In this document: positions 39,071 through 48,554 of the stretch, piece by piece
How the letters are laid out: each line of letters starts with the position of its first letter
How positions within the stretch are numbered: the stretch's first letter is position 1
Position numbers and translations under genes: made by a program
Source of the DNA: Mesorhizobium sp. Root102
GTDB taxonomy: Bacteria; Pseudomonadota; Alphaproteobacteria; Rhizobiales; Rhizobiaceae
Assembly: GCF_001425625.1 (NCBI RefSeq)
Contig: NZ_LMCP01000012.1
Span: forward strand, 188,620 to 252,619
DNA length: 64,000 nucleotides
Reading direction: 5' to 3'
Notes under the pieces: generated by a model
The model's input: the letters and a program-made list of their open reading frames with translations, nothing else
What the model was told of the DNA's origin: nothing
Database searches by the model: none

Positions 39071-40009
39071 TCATGCCCGCGGATGGGCGGATTCGTAGAT
39101 TTCGAGCAGCCTCGCGGTGTCGACGCCGGTGTAGATCTGGGTCGTCGACAGGCTGGCATGGCCGAGCAGCTCCTGGATGGTGCGCAAATCGCCGCCGCGG
39201 CCGAGCAGATGCGTGGCGAAGGAATGGCGCAACGCATGCGGCGTCGCGGTATCGGGCAGGTTGAGCGCCGAGCGCAGCTTGGCCATGTCGCGCTGGACGA
39301 TGGCCGGGTTGAGCGGGCCGCCGCGCGCGCCACGAAACAACAGGCCCTTCGGCTCGAGATGATAGGGGCAGAGCCGGCGGTATTCGGCAATTGCCCGCAG
39401 CGCCACTGGCAGCACCGGCACCAGCCGCGTCTTGCCGCCCTTGCCGGTGACGCGTAGCACGGTATCGGCCGCCGATGCCAGATCGGCGCCGGCCAGACCA
39501 AGTGCTTCGGAAATGCGCAGGCCCGATCCGTAGAGCAGCGTCAGCACGGCGGCGTTGCGGGCCGCGATCCAGGGTTCTTCCGCCAGTTGGCCCTCGATCG
39601 AAACGACATGTTTTGCATCGCTCGCCGTCAGCGGCTTGGGCAGCGATTTGGGCTGGCGCGGCGCGCGAAGGGCTGCCGCACCCGCCGCATTGGCAAGGCC
39701 GCGCCGCTCGAGGAAACGCAGCAGCGAGCGGATGCCGGCCAGGCCGCGGCCGAGCGTGCGGGCGCCGGCACCGTCGTTGCGCCGCGCCGCGAGGAAGCCG
39801 CGCAGGTCGGCCGGGCGCAGATTGGCGATGTCCGAAATGCCGGGCGAGCCGCCGCAATGGCCGGTGAGGAAATGCAGGAACTGGCGCGTGTCCCGCTCGT
39901 AGGCCTCGACGGTTTCCGGCGACAGCCGGCGCTCGCGGGCGAGCATCTTCAGCCAGCTTTCGCGTGCCGCCTGCAGATCGGGTTTGGCCGGGATGAGGAA
40001 TTCCTGCAT
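39071..40009 (-). CDS. xerC: Tyrosine recombinase XerC
   Basis: A 312-residue site-specific recombinase that resolves chromosome dimers at dif with XerD. The N-terminal SAM-like domain begins WLKMLARERRLSPETVEAYERD. Catalytic residues are R in GSGLRISEAL, K in VTGKGGKTR, HxxR in HALRHSFATHLL, H in LGHASLSTTQ, and the nucleophile Tyr in IYTGVD. GGAGGCAC before the ATG at 40009 decides the start. The recombinase is chromosomal housekeeping, not a mobile-element integrase. Confidence 0.95.
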   Translation of the reverse strand: MQEFLIPAKPDLQAARESWLKMLARERRLSPETVEAYERDTRQFLHFLTGHCGGSPGISDIANLRPADLRGFLAARRNDGAGARTLGRGLAGIRSLLRFLERRGLANAAGAAALRAPRQPKSLPKPLTASDAKHVVSIEGQLAEEPWIAARNAAVLTLLYGSGLRISEALGLAGADLASAADTVLRVTGKGGKTRLVPVLPVALRAIAEYRRLCPYHLEPKGLLFRGARGGPLNPAIVQRDMAKLRSALNLPDTATPHALRHSFATHLLGRGGDLRTIQELLGHASLSTTQIYTGVDTARLLEIYESAHPRA

Positions 40010-40138
40010 GGCGTGCCTCCGATCTTCGTTTCCTGCATGCCCGGCCATTTTCCGGCAGCCGGGTTAGGAAGCGGTGAAGAGCGCGTCATTGAAATGACAA
40101 TCGGGGAGCGTTAGAGCAAAGCCAAAGGATGTCCCGCC

Positions 40139-40738
40139 ATGAGCAAGCCCCAGAACCCTGTCCAGATGGCCGTGATCGGCGCCGCCCATGGCATCAAGGG
40201 CGAATTGCGGGTGAAGACCTTCACCGGTGAGCCGCTGGCGCTGGCCGATTACGGCCCGCTCTACGCCAGGGACGGCCGCGCCTTCCAGATCATCGACATC
40301 AGGCCGGCCAACACCGTCGTCGTGGTCCGCTTCAAGGGCGTTGCCGACCGCAACGCCGCCGAGGCGCTGGCCGGCACGGAGCTGTTCGTCGACCGTTCGA
40401 TGCTGCCGGACGACGGCGAGGAGGATGAATTCTATCATGCCGACCTCGTCGGTCTCGAAGTCCGGGACGACACGGGTGCTGCGCTCGGCAAGGTCGTCGC
40501 GGTGCACAATTTCGGCGGCGGCGACATTCTCGACGTGACATTGGGTGGGCGCAAGGGCGTGCTGATCCCGTTCACACAGGCCGCGGTGCCACAAGTGTCG
40601 ATCGCCGAAGGCTTCGTACGTGTCGACCCGGCGGCGGCCGGGCTGGTCGAAGACGAGGACGGCGATGGCCCGCGCGAGGAAGACTTCGACCCGAAGGGCA
40701 GGCCGCGCGGACCGAGCGATGCCGGGGGCAACCGGTGA
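40139..40738 (+). CDS. rimM: 16S rRNA processing protein RimM
   Basis: A 199-residue ribosome maturation factor for the 30S head. The N-terminal barrel has [18 protein letters not shown], and the PRC-barrel domain carries [11 protein letters not shown] and [11 protein letters not shown]. An acidic, Pro/Gly-rich tail of about 30 residues ([13 protein letters not shown]) follows, longer than in E. coli. It overlaps trmD as GTGA. Confidence 0.95.
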   Translation: MSKPQNPVQMAVIGAAHGIKGELRVKTFTGEPLALADYGPLYARDGRAFQIIDIRPANTVVVVRFKGVADRNAAEALAGTELFVDRSMLPDDGEEDEFYHADLVGLEVRDDTGAALGKVVAVHNFGGGDILDVTLGGRKGVLIPFTQAAVPQVSIAEGFVRVDPAAAGLVEDEDGDGPREEDFDPKGRPRGPSDAGGNR

Positions 40739-41436
40739 CGTTCAAGGCCTCGGTGCTGACGCTTTACCCGGAAATGTTTCCCGGCGCGCTCGGCCTGTCG
40801 TTGGCCGGGCGGGCGCTCGAGGCCGGCACGTGGTCACTGGAGGCGATCCAGATCCGTGACTTCGCCACTGACCGCCATCGCACCGTCGACGACACGCCGG
40901 CCGGCGGCGGCGCCGGTATGGTGATGCGCGCCGATGTTCTGGCGAAAGCCATAGACCATGCTTCGCCGGAGGGCGATGTGAGGCCTCGGCTGCTGATGAG
41001 CCCGCGCGGCAAACCGCTGACCCAGGCGCGTGTGCGGGAACTGGCCGCCGGGCCGGGCGCTGTCATCCTGTGCGGCCGCTTCGAAGGCGTCGACCAGCGG
41101 GTGATCGAGGCGCGGGGATTGGAGGAAGTCTCCATCGGCGATTTCGTCCTCTCAGGTGGTGAGCCGGCGGCGCTTGTGCTGCTCGACGCGGTGGTGCGGC
41201 TGTTGCCCGGCGTGATGGGCAACGCGGTGTCGGGCGAGGAAGAGAGTTTCGAAAACGGCCTGCTCGAACATCCGCACTATACGCGGCCGCAGGAATTCGA
41301 GGGGCGCGAGATTCCCGAGGTGCTGATTTCCGGCAATCACAAGAAGATCGCTGCATGGCGGCGGGCGGAGTCAGAAAGACTGACAGCCGAGAGGCGTCCG
41401 GACCTGCTAGCCGCTGCTCAGCCCTTGGCAAAATAG
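40735..41436 (+). CDS. trmD: tRNA (guanine-N1-)-methyltransferase TrmD
   Basis: A 233-residue SPOUT methyltransferase that makes m1G37. The trefoil-knot motifs are [38 protein letters not shown] and [16 protein letters not shown]. The start is GTG at 40735, overlapping the rimM stop by four bases. Its end overlaps the convergent TauE gene by 19 bases, which separates it from rplS. Confidence 0.96.
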   Translation: MTFKASVLTLYPEMFPGALGLSLAGRALEAGTWSLEAIQIRDFATDRHRTVDDTPAGGGAGMVMRADVLAKAIDHASPEGDVRPRLLMSPRGKPLTQARVRELAAGPGAVILCGRFEGVDQRVIEARGLEEVSIGDFVLSGGEPAALVLLDAVVRLLPGVMGNAVSGEEESFENGLLEHPHYTRPQEFEGREIPEVLISGNHKKIAAWRRAESERLTAERRPDLLAAAQPLAK

Positions 41437-42170
41437 TAGAAGGCGAGGAACAGGCCGACGGCAACGACAAAGCCGCGCACCGCGTTTTGCGGCACGCGCT
41501 TGGCGATCCAGACGCCGGCATAGCCGCCCAGCGCGCCGCCCGGGATCATGATGATCGCCTGTGGCCAGGCGACGACGCCACCCGAGACGAAGACGACGAT
41601 CGCGACAGCGGCGATGACCATGGCCAGCATGTTCTTCAAAGCGTTCAGCCGGTGGTAGTCGCCGGCTTGCGTGAGGCCGAGCGTCGCCAGCATCATCACC
41701 CCCATGCCGGCACCGAAGAAGCCGCCATAGATGGCGGTGACGAACTGCGCGAGCGAACCGGCGAGTGAGCCGACGGAAGCTTCGTGTCCCGGTTTTGGCG
41801 CCGGCTTCAGCCAGGGGCCGGCGGCAAACAGCGCTGTCGCGGCCAGCAACAGCCACGGCACCAGGGCGCGAAACGACGGATTGTCGAGCGCCAGCAGGAT
41901 CAGCGCACCGGCCAGCGCGCCTGCCGCCGAGATCAGGCACAGCAGCAGCGCGCCGCGCCAGAAATGCCTGATGTCGGCCGAGTAGGCGAGCGTCGAGGTT
42001 ATGTAGCCTGGAAATTGCGTCACCGAGGAGGTGGCGTTGGCGACGATCGGCGGCAGGCCGACCAGCGTCATGGCGCCGAAGGTGATGAAGGTACCGCCAC
42101 CGGCGACCGCATTGGCGGCGCCTGACAGAAAGCCCGCCAGAAACAGCAGGATGGCATCGAAGACAGACAT
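41418..42170 (-). CDS. Sulfite exporter TauE/SafE family protein
   Basis: A 250-residue transporter with about eight membrane helices in two similar halves. [18 protein letters not shown] is the conserved TauE/SafE motif, repeated in degenerate form as [14 protein letters not shown]. Members export or import sulfite, sulfonates or other small anions; substrate unknown. It is inserted on the opposite strand between trmD and rplS. Confidence 0.9.
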   Translation of the reverse strand: MSVFDAILLFLAGFLSGAANAVAGGGTFITFGAMTLVGLPPIVANATSSVTQFPGYITSTLAYSADIRHFWRGALLLCLISAAGALAGALILLALDNPSFRALVPWLLLAATALFAAGPWLKPAPKPGHEASVGSLAGSLAQFVTAIYGGFFGAGMGVMMLATLGLTQAGDYHRLNALKNMLAMVIAAVAIVVFVSGGVVAWPQAIIMIPGGALGGYAGVWIAKRVPQNAVRGFVVAVGLFLAFYYFAKG

Positions 42171-42498
42171 GGGATGTGGCCGCTCAAAACTGTGTTATAT
42201 CAGGCTTAGGAAGCCTGCAGGACCGACGCAACCCGGCACGGCAGGATTACGATGGTGCCATGCAAGCAGAAAATGCGCGGCCAAGGCGTGACAAAGCGGC
42301 GAAATAGCTGTATGTGCCCGCCCGTACCGGCCAGAAAGAATCTGCCGGACCCGTCAACAATGACGGTGTAGTCGCCCCTGCCCGATGTTTCAAAGACAAA
42401 TGTCTCAGAGACAAAGGGCATAGTCGAGCGGTCATTGGAACTGCAAGGCGAGTGTCGGACGCTCTGACTGTCGGAAGAACAAGAAGTGGATTTTTGAG
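42171..42498. other. 328-base intergenic leader of rplS
   Basis: No convincing gene is seen. There is a 13-base palindrome TGTCTCAGAGACA at 42401-42413, flanked by AGACAAA on both sides. The region must hold the rplS promoter, since the gene upstream points away, but no clear -35/-10 pair could be assigned. Confidence 0.4.
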
Positions 42499-43047
42499 AT
42501 GGATATCCTCCGTCAGCTCGAGGCCGAACAGGCCGCCAAGATCGAAGCCAAGCGCAAGCTTCCTGAATTCCAGCCCGGCGACACCGTGCGCGTCATGGTC
42601 CGCGTGACCGAAGGCACCCGCACCCGCGTCCAGGCTTATGAGGGCGTCGTCATCGCCCGCGCCGGCGCCGGCTTCCAGGAGAACTTCACCGTTCGCAAGA
42701 TTTCCTACGGCGAAGGCGTCGAGCGCGTGTTCCCGGTCTATTCGCCGATGGTCGAAGGCGTCGAGATCGTTCGCCGCGGCAAGGTGCGCCGCGCCAAGCT
42801 CTACTATCTGCGCGATCGTCGCGGCAAGTCGGCCCGTATTTCGGAAAACACCGGCGTGCGCGCCCGCAAGCTGAACGACGAGGAGCGCGATGCGCTGAAC
42901 GCCGAGAAGGCCCGCATCGAGGCCGAGAAGGTGGCAGCCGCCGAGGCTCTGGCCGCCGAGAAGGCCGCCCAGGACGCCGCCGAGAAGAAGGCCGCCGCCG
43001 AGGCAGCCGAAGCCGCCAAGGCAGCGGAAGCAGCCACCGCCGAATAA
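42499..43047 (+). CDS. rplS: 50S ribosomal protein L19
   Basis: A 182-residue L19. The core (about residues 1-120) has [31 protein letters not shown], and [22 protein letters not shown] charged helical tail of about 55 residues, rich in Ala, Glu and Lys ([19 protein letters not shown]), is added; extended L19 tails occur in other Rhizobiales. A terminator follows 20 bases after the stop. Confidence 0.96.
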   Translation: MDILRQLEAEQAAKIEAKRKLPEFQPGDTVRVMVRVTEGTRTRVQAYEGVVIARAGAGFQENFTVRKISYGEGVERVFPVYSPMVEGVEIVRRGKVRRAKLYYLRDRRGKSARISENTGVRARKLNDEERDALNAEKARIEAEKVAAAEALAAEKAAQDAAEKKAAAEAAEAAKAAEAATAE

Positions 43048-43068
43048 GGTTTTCGACCAGCATGTTCA

Positions 43069-43095
43069 AAAAGGCGGCTTCGGCCGCCTTTTTTC
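43069..43095 (+). terminator. Rho-independent terminator after rplS
   Basis: AAAGGCGGC, tetraloop TTCG, GCCGCCTTTTTT: a perfect GC stem with a stable UUCG loop and a T run. Confidence 0.92.
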
Positions 43096-43128
43096 GTTTC
43101 CGGAAAAGGCTTGGGAAGGAAATCTGAA

Positions 43129-43171
43129 TTGACTCGATTTGCATCGTGTACTAAAAAATCGTGAACGATTT
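43129..43171 (+). promoter_or_regulatory. ohr promoter with OhrR-type operator
   Basis: TTGACT at 43129-43134 is a good -35. A weak TAAAAA at 43152-43157 lies 17 bases on. Overlapping this is the inverted repeat AAATCG-TGAA-CGATTT (43156-43171), placed to block transcription. The adjacent ohrR makes OhrR the obvious ligand. This is inferred from position and symmetry. Confidence 0.5.
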
Positions 43172-43186
43172 AAATGGAGAAGCGAG

Positions 43187-43621
43187 ATGCCTGCATTGTA
43201 TTCCACCCAAGCCCGCGCCGTCGGCGGCCGCGCCGGCCATGTCCAGAGTGATGATGGCCTGCTCAGCCTCGACCTTGCCATGCCGAAGGAACTGGGCGGC
43301 AAGGGTGGCGCCACCAATCCCGAGCAGCTGTTCGCCGCCGGTTATGCCGCCTGTTTCGAAAGCGCCATGCGTTTCATCGCCGGCAAGCAGAAACTGCCGC
43401 TGCAGGATGCTTCGGTGACGGCCAATGTCAGCCTGCACAGCATTGCGCAGGGCGGATTTGTGCTTGGCGTTTCCCTGGCGGCAGAAACGAAAGGTCTTGA
43501 TCAGGCGGCGACGGAAGCGCTTTTATCGGCGGCGCACCAGATTTGCCCCTATTCCAACGCCATCAAGGGCAACATCGAAGTGACGCTATCGGCCAGGGCA
43601 CTTCCGGCAAAGGCAGCATGA
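43187..43621 (+). CDS. ohr: Organic hydroperoxide resistance protein Ohr
   Basis: A 144-residue OsmC/Ohr-fold thiol peroxidase that reduces organic peroxides in the cytosol. Catalytic Cys56 (AGYAACFESA) and resolving Cys120 (AAHQICPYSNA) are in place. The ATG at 43187 follows GGAGAAGCGAG. The stop overlaps ohrR as ATGA. Confidence 0.95.
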   Translation: MPALYSTQARAVGGRAGHVQSDDGLLSLDLAMPKELGGKGGATNPEQLFAAGYAACFESAMRFIAGKQKLPLQDASVTANVSLHSIAQGGFVLGVSLAAETKGLDQAATEALLSAAHQICPYSNAIKGNIEVTLSARALPAKAA

Positions 43622-44118
43622 CCACGAAGCAGACAAGCGATGTCATCGACGTCCCGGCGGGTTTCGCCGGGATACCGAAGCTCGACCAGCATCTGTGCTT
43701 CGCGCTCTATTCGGCAAGCGGGCTGATGACACGGCTCTATCGACCGCTGCTCGAGCCGCTCGGCCTGACCTATCCGCAATATCTGACCATGCTGGCGCTG
43801 TGGGAGCATGCGCCGCGCACCGTCGGCGAACTCGGCGATGCGCTGGGGCTCGATTCGGCAACGCTGACGCCATTGCTGAAGCGCCTGGAAGGCAATGGCC
43901 TGGTGACGCGCCGGCGTGACGCCGCCGACGAACGCCGGGTGCTGGTCGAACCGACACAGCAGGGCCGGGCGCTACGCGAGGGCGCCAAGGCGGTGTCGGC
44001 CGCGATGCGCTGCCACTCGCCGCTCGATGGCGACGAGTTGAAATCCCTGCATCACACCTTGACCCGGCTGATCGATGGCTTGCGTGAAGCCAGCGCCGCG
44101 GCGCCGGACCGAGATTGA
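43618..44118 (+). CDS. ohrR: MarR family peroxide sensor OhrR
   Basis: A 166-residue winged-helix repressor. The redox-sensing Cys is Cys27 in LDQHLCFALYSAS, the OhrR hallmark, and the DNA-binding region is VGELGDALGLDSATLTPLLKRL followed by the wing GLVTRRRDAADERRVL. Oxidation of this Cys by organic peroxide is known to release DNA in the family. It overlaps ohr by four bases, so the two form an autoregulated pair. Confidence 0.93.
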   Translation: MTTKQTSDVIDVPAGFAGIPKLDQHLCFALYSASGLMTRLYRPLLEPLGLTYPQYLTMLALWEHAPRTVGELGDALGLDSATLTPLLKRLEGNGLVTRRRDAADERRVLVEPTQQGRALREGAKAVSAAMRCHSPLDGDELKSLHHTLTRLIDGLREASAAAPDRD

Positions 44119-44294
44119 CGGCGGATCGCAAGGATCGTCCTGGAATCCCGGAATTGGCGGCACAGGAATCCGTTTTCGCATGCGCTGACGCAGCGGACCG
44201 TCTTGCATGACGCTTGCGGAAAGCTAAAGTCGGCGCCGGATTTTCCTGCAAGCCCGGCCATGCCCGGGTCCTTCAATTTTCCGGGGAGTGTGTC

Positions 44295-45092
44295 ATGACC
44301 AAATCGAAACTGCTTCTGGCAGGCCTGCTTGCCCTCGTCTTGGCACCCGTTGCCGCCTTCGCGCAGGCTTTGCCCGACCTCGGCGGCAAGAAGGTGGTGG
44401 TGGTGACCGAAAACGCCTATCCGCCGCTGCAGTTCATCGACGCCAAGACCGGCAAGCAGATCGGCTGGGAATATGATGCGATGAATGAGATCGCCAAGCG
44501 GCTGAATTTCACCGTCGAGTACCAGAACACCTCCTGGGACGCGATGATCCAGGCGGTTTCCGACAACCAGTACAACATCGGCATGACCGGCATCACCATC
44601 AAGGACGACCGCAAGGAGAAGGTCGATTTCTCCGACCCCTATATGCGCTCGGAACAGTTCATGCTGGTGCGTGGCGATGAAAGCCGCTTCACCGATGCCA
44701 AGACCTTCGGCGCCTTCAAGGACGGACTGATCGGCGCGCAGGCCGGCACCACGCCATTCTATACCGCCGTCTACAGCGTGCTCGACGGCAATGAGCAGAA
44801 CCCGCGCATCAAACTCTTCGAGACCTTCGGCGCGACGGTGCAGGCGCTGAAATCCGGCGACGTCGATGTCGTGCTGACCGACGGCACCGCCGGCAAGGGC
44901 TATGTCGACGCCTCCGAGGGCAAGCTGAAGCTGATCGGCGGACCGCTCGGCACAGAGGATTTTGGCTTCATCTTCCCGAAGGGTTCGGACTTGGTGAAGC
45001 CGGTCAACGCGGCGATCGCCGCGCTCAAGGCGGATGGAACGCTCGATGCGCTCAACAAGAAGTGGTTTCTTGACTACAAGATGGGGCAGTAG
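44295..45092 (+). CDS. Amino acid ABC transporter substrate-binding protein
   Basis: A 265-residue periplasmic binding protein with a signal peptide (about residues 1-24, ending AAFAQ). Polar amino-acid binding family features are [48 protein letters not shown] and [16 protein letters not shown]. The ligand is likely a polar amino acid such as glutamine. It is followed after 119 bases by the permease. No ATP-binding gene is adjacent. Confidence 0.92.
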   Translation: MTKSKLLLAGLLALVLAPVAAFAQALPDLGGKKVVVVTENAYPPLQFIDAKTGKQIGWEYDAMNEIAKRLNFTVEYQNTSWDAMIQAVSDNQYNIGMTGITIKDDRKEKVDFSDPYMRSEQFMLVRGDESRFTDAKTFGAFKDGLIGAQAGTTPFYTAVYSVLDGNEQNPRIKLFETFGATVQALKSGDVDVVLTDGTAGKGYVDASEGKLKLIGGPLGTEDFGFIFPKGSDLVKPVNAAIAALKADGTLDALNKKWFLDYKMGQ

Positions 45093-45211
45093 TTCGTCTT
45101 GTCGCGAGGGTTGCGTGACGGACAGGAATTTGCGCTGACCCTGCGCTCGCACACCCCCCTCTGTCCTGCCGCCTTGGAACGCTCCGACATCTGCTTGGCC
45201 GGCCTCGCCTG

Positions 45212-46024
45212 ATGGCAACGCCTGCCTCTTCCTCCAAGGCCGACTTCCCCTGGTGGCTTGTCGTTGCCGTAACCATCGCGATTGCGGTGGCCGTCTTCGT
45301 GGCCACCAGCAACCTCTATGCCCAGGTGTTCGCCACCGTCGCCAAGGGCATCGGTATCACCATCTTCGTCACCGTGATCGCCTTTGTGCTGGCGTCGGCC
45401 ATCGGGCTCGGCATCGCGCTGATGGGAATGTCCGGTTCGCGCTTCATGCGCCAGATCGCGCGCTTCTATGTCGAGATCATCCGCGGCGTGCCGATCCTTG
45501 TGCTGCTGTTCTGGATCGCCTTTGCCGGGGCACCGGCCTTCGTCGCGGCCTGGAACGCGCTGACCGCGCCGCTGCAAAGCGCCGGCCTGTTCGGCGAGCT
45601 GCTGGTGCGCGACGTGTCGCTGTTGTGGCGCGCCATCATGGCGCTGACCATCGGCTATTCAGCCTTCATCTCGGAGGTGTTTCGAGCCGGCATCCAGGCG
45701 GTGGAGAAAGGCCAGATCGAAGCGGCGAAGGCACTGGGGCTCAGCCGGGCACAGCGCTTCCGGCTGATCGTGTTCCCGCAAGCGATCCGTACCATCCTGC
45801 CGCCGCTCGGGAACGATTTCGTCGCTTTGGTCAAGGATTCCTCGCTGGTCTCGGTGCTCGGCGTCGCCGACATCACCCAGATGGGCAAGGTCTATGCCGC
45901 CGGCTCGTTCCGCTTCTTCGAGACCTATTCGATCGTCGCCTATGTCTATCTGATCCTGACGGTAGGCCTGTCCCTGGCCTTGCGGGCGCTGGAACGGCGG
46001 CTGCGCCGTCAGCACGAGGAATAG
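45212..46024 (+). CDS. Amino acid ABC transporter permease (HisM/GlnP type)
   Basis: A 270-residue permease with about five helices. The EAA loop that contacts the ATPase reads [20 protein letters not shown], and [16 protein letters not shown] is the usual family segment near the first third. It pairs with the upstream binding protein. The next gene is a methyltransferase, so the cognate ATPase must be encoded elsewhere or shared. Confidence 0.92.
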   Translation: MATPASSSKADFPWWLVVAVTIAIAVAVFVATSNLYAQVFATVAKGIGITIFVTVIAFVLASAIGLGIALMGMSGSRFMRQIARFYVEIIRGVPILVLLFWIAFAGAPAFVAAWNALTAPLQSAGLFGELLVRDVSLLWRAIMALTIGYSAFISEVFRAGIQAVEKGQIEAAKALGLSRAQRFRLIVFPQAIRTILPPLGNDFVALVKDSSLVSVLGVADITQMGKVYAAGSFRFFETYSIVAYVYLILTVGLSLALRALERRLRRQHEE

Positions 46025-46077
46025 TTTTTCGGCGAAGACAGCGCTACGATCCTCGGTATTCTCGTGAAGGAGGTCCC

Positions 46078-46713
46078 ATGATCGTCGACAAAGCCAATGC
46101 AGCGCTGGATTCCGTCTATACGGCCGACACGCCGGAAGCGCTTGAAGAGGCCTATGCGGCATGGGCCGCGACCTACGACAGCGAGACCGCCTCGCTCGGT
46201 TATCTCCTGCCGTTCCTGATCACCGCCTGGGTAGCGCGCCATGTGCCGGCGGGCGATGGCCCCTTGCTCGATGCCGGCTGCGGCACCGGCCTGTCGGGTC
46301 CGTCGCTGAAGGCGCTCGGCTACCGCGACATTGCCGGGCTCGATCTCTCGGACGACATGCTGAAGATCGCCGGCAGCCGCAATGCCTATAGCGAGTTGAA
46401 ACAGGCGATGCTCGGCAGGAATCTGCCATGGTCGGATGGTCATTTCCGCGCTTTCTTCTCGACCGGCGTGTTCACCATCAGCCATGCGCCGGCCTCCGGC
46501 CTGCACGAACTGGTGCGCATAACCCGCAAGGGCGGCCATGCCATCTTTACCGTGCGGGACCAGGTGTTCGAAAGCGGCGGCTTTCAGGCCGTGTTCGACG
46601 ATCTGGCGCAAGCGGAGAGATGGCGACCGGTCGAGGAGAGTCCCTGGTTCCGCTGCTATGCGATCGCGGAGCCAGATGCGCTGGTGAAGACGTTTGTGTT
46701 TGAAGTGATCTGA
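46078..46713 (+). CDS. Class I SAM-dependent methyltransferase
   Basis: A 211-residue Rossmann-fold methyltransferase. Motif I is PLLDAGCGTGLSGPSL, motif II DIAGLDLSDDMLKIA, and ISHAPASGLHELVRITRKGG covers motifs IV and V. The ATG at 46078 has AAGGAGG 6 bases before it, which rules out the long open frame extending upstream through the permease gene. The N-terminal YAAWAATYDSE segment resembles WBSCR27/small-molecule methyltransferases. Substrate unknown. Confidence 0.88.
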   Translation: MIVDKANAALDSVYTADTPEALEEAYAAWAATYDSETASLGYLLPFLITAWVARHVPAGDGPLLDAGCGTGLSGPSLKALGYRDIAGLDLSDDMLKIAGSRNAYSELKQAMLGRNLPWSDGHFRAFFSTGVFTISHAPASGLHELVRITRKGGHAIFTVRDQVFESGGFQAVFDDLAQAERWRPVEESPWFRCYAIAEPDALVKTFVFEVI

Positions 46714-46773
46714 GTAGAGAGGCTTGGATTCTGCTAAGACACGCCGCAATTGCCGGCAAGCCAAAACATTGGT

Positions 46774-46902
46774 ATGAGCCACGCCATGGAAGAGCTTTTT
46801 GGCGATCCGGCCTACAAGGGGTTCGTGCTGCAGGACAGGAAACGCCTGCCGTCGCGCTTCTCCGCGCGCGTGTCCGGCGCGTTGACCAGCCGACTATCCT
46901 AG
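46774..46902 (+). CDS. Possible 42-residue protein before leuC
   Basis: ATG at 46774 opens a frame with MEELFGDPAYKGFVLQD and a basic tail RKRLPSRFSARVSG. Codon use looks genome-like, but there is no strong ribosome site and no known family. It may be a remnant of a longer gene. Confidence 0.3.
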   Translation: MSHAMEELFGDPAYKGFVLQDRKRLPSRFSARVSGALTSRLS

Positions 46903-46983
46903 GCCGACCTGTCCAGGTCGTTTCGCCGGGCCGAAAGTCAGGCGTCTGCTCTTTCCCATTCTCATATCGACGGATTTACGCAC

Positions 46984-48393
46984 ATGAGCGCACCGCGCAC
47001 CCTCTACGACAAGATTTTCGACGACCATGTCGTCGACCGCCAGGACGACGGCACCTGCCTGCTCTACATCGACCGTCACCTCGTCCATGAAGTGACCAGC
47101 CCGCAGGCCTTCGAAGGCCTGCGCATGACCGGCCGCAAGGTCCGGCATCCGGAAAAGACGCTGGCCGTGGTCGATCACAATGTTTCGACCTCGCCCGAGC
47201 GCAAGTTCGGCATCAAGAACGAGGAAAGCCGCATCCAGGTCGAGGCGTTGGCCAAGAACGCCAAGGATTTCGGCGTCGAATATTATTCCGAGAACGATAT
47301 CCGCCAGGGCATCGTTCATATCATCGGTCCGGAGCAGGGCTTTACCCTGCCCGGCATGACCATCGTCTGCGGCGACAGCCACACCTCGACCCATGGCGCT
47401 TTCGGCGCACTGGCGCATGGCATCGGCACGTCCGAGGTCGAGCATGTGCTGGCGACGCAGACGCTGATCCAGCGCAAGGCCAAGAACATGCTGGTGCGTG
47501 TCGACGGCCAGTTGCCGGAAGGCGTTACCGCCAAGGACATCATCCTGGCCATCATCGGCGAGATCGGCACCGCCGGCGGTACCGGCTATGTCATCGAATA
47601 TGCCGGCGAGGCGATCCGTGCGCTGTCGATGGAAGGCCGCATGACGATCTGCAACATGTCGATCGAGGGCGGCGCGCGTGCCGGGCTGATCGCCGCGGAC
47701 GAGACGACATTCGCCTATGTCAAGGACAAGCCGCGCGCCCCGAAGGGTGCGGCCTGGGATGCGGCACTCGAATACTGGAAGACGCTGCAGTCCGACGAGG
47801 GCGCGCATTTCGACAAGGTGATCGTGCTCGACGCGGCCAAGCTGCCGCCGATCGTCTCCTGGGGTTCCTCGCCCGAGGACGTCGTGTCGGTGCAAGGCAT
47901 CGTGCCGAACCCGGAAGACATCACTGACGAAAACAAGCGTACCTCCAAGCAGCGCGCGCTCGACTATATGGGGCTGACGCCGGGCACCAAGATCACCGAC
48001 ATCACGCTCGACCGCGTCTTCATCGGTTCCTGCACCAATGGCCGTATCGAGGATCTGCGCGCCGTCGCCAAGGTGGTCGAAGGCAAGACGGTCAGCCCGC
48101 ATGTCGATGCGATGATCGTGCCGGGCTCCGGCCTGGTCAAGGAACAGGCCGAAGCCGAAGGCCTCGACAAGATCTTTGTCGCCGCCGGCTTCGACTGGCG
48201 CGAGCCGGGCTGTTCGATGTGCCTGGCCATGAACGATGACCGGCTGAAGCCACATGAGCGCTGCGCCTCGACCTCGAACCGCAATTTCGAGGGACGCCAA
48301 GGTTTCAAGGGCCGCACCCATCTGGTGTCGCCAGCGATGGCGGCGGCTGCGGCGATCGCCGGGCATTTCGTCGACATCCGCGAGTGGAAGTAA
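46984..48393 (+). CDS. leuC: 3-isopropylmalate dehydratase large subunit
   Basis: A 469-residue [4Fe-4S] hydro-lyase of leucine synthesis, active with LeuD. Cluster ligands are seen in [13 protein letters not shown] and [11 protein letters not shown], and [17 protein letters not shown] is diagnostic. leuD is not adjacent, which is common in rhizobia. A strong terminator follows. Confidence 0.97.
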   Translation: MSAPRTLYDKIFDDHVVDRQDDGTCLLYIDRHLVHEVTSPQAFEGLRMTGRKVRHPEKTLAVVDHNVSTSPERKFGIKNEESRIQVEALAKNAKDFGVEYYSENDIRQGIVHIIGPEQGFTLPGMTIVCGDSHTSTHGAFGALAHGIGTSEVEHVLATQTLIQRKAKNMLVRVDGQLPEGVTAKDIILAIIGEIGTAGGTGYVIEYAGEAIRALSMEGRMTICNMSIEGGARAGLIAADETTFAYVKDKPRAPKGAAWDAALEYWKTLQSDEGAHFDKVIVLDAAKLPPIVSWGSSPEDVVSVQGIVPNPEDITDENKRTSKQRALDYMGLTPGTKITDITLDRVFIGSCTNGRIEDLRAVAKVVEGKTVSPHVDAMIVPGSGLVKEQAEAEGLDKIFVAAGFDWREPGCSMCLAMNDDRLKPHERCASTSNRNFEGRQGFKGRTHLVSPAMAAAAAIAGHFVDIREWK

Positions 48394-48423
48394 CTCTGGA
48401 GCGCCGAGCTTCGAACACATGCC

Positions 48424-48460
48424 AGGCCCCGGACCGCTTTGCGGCTCCGGGGCCTTTTTC
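48424..48460 (+). terminator. Rho-independent terminator after leuC
   Basis: AGGCCCCGGA, 12-base loop, TCCGGGGCCT and five T. The stem is fully paired over 10 bp. Confidence 0.92.
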
Positions 48461-48554
48461 ATCCGGTTCGTCGACATATTCGCTTTCGCTTAACCGCTTG
48501 TTTGCGCTTGCGCTCTAAGGTCTTCCCTGACGTAAGCGGGGAAATTACAGTCGT

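Noticed and set aside
39071..40009. Tyrosine recombinase considered as a mobile-element integrase
   Set aside because: Sequence and setting fit chromosomal XerC; there is no adjacent att site, tRNA or phage gene.
42206..42421. A 71-codon minus-strand frame in the rplS leader
   Set aside because: No ribosome site and no recognisable features; it spans a palindrome and likely promoter sequence.
45253..46713. A 486-codon frame that would fuse an Arg-rich part with the methyltransferase
   Set aside because: The first part is an alternative frame of the permease gene. A strong AAGGAGG before the ATG at 46078 marks the real start.
46903..46983. CGACCTG-TC-CAGGTCG inverted repeat (46905-46920) before leuC as a terminator or leader element
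   Set aside because: The stem is short with a two-base loop and no T run; there is no leucine-rich leader peptide, so no attenuation could be supported.
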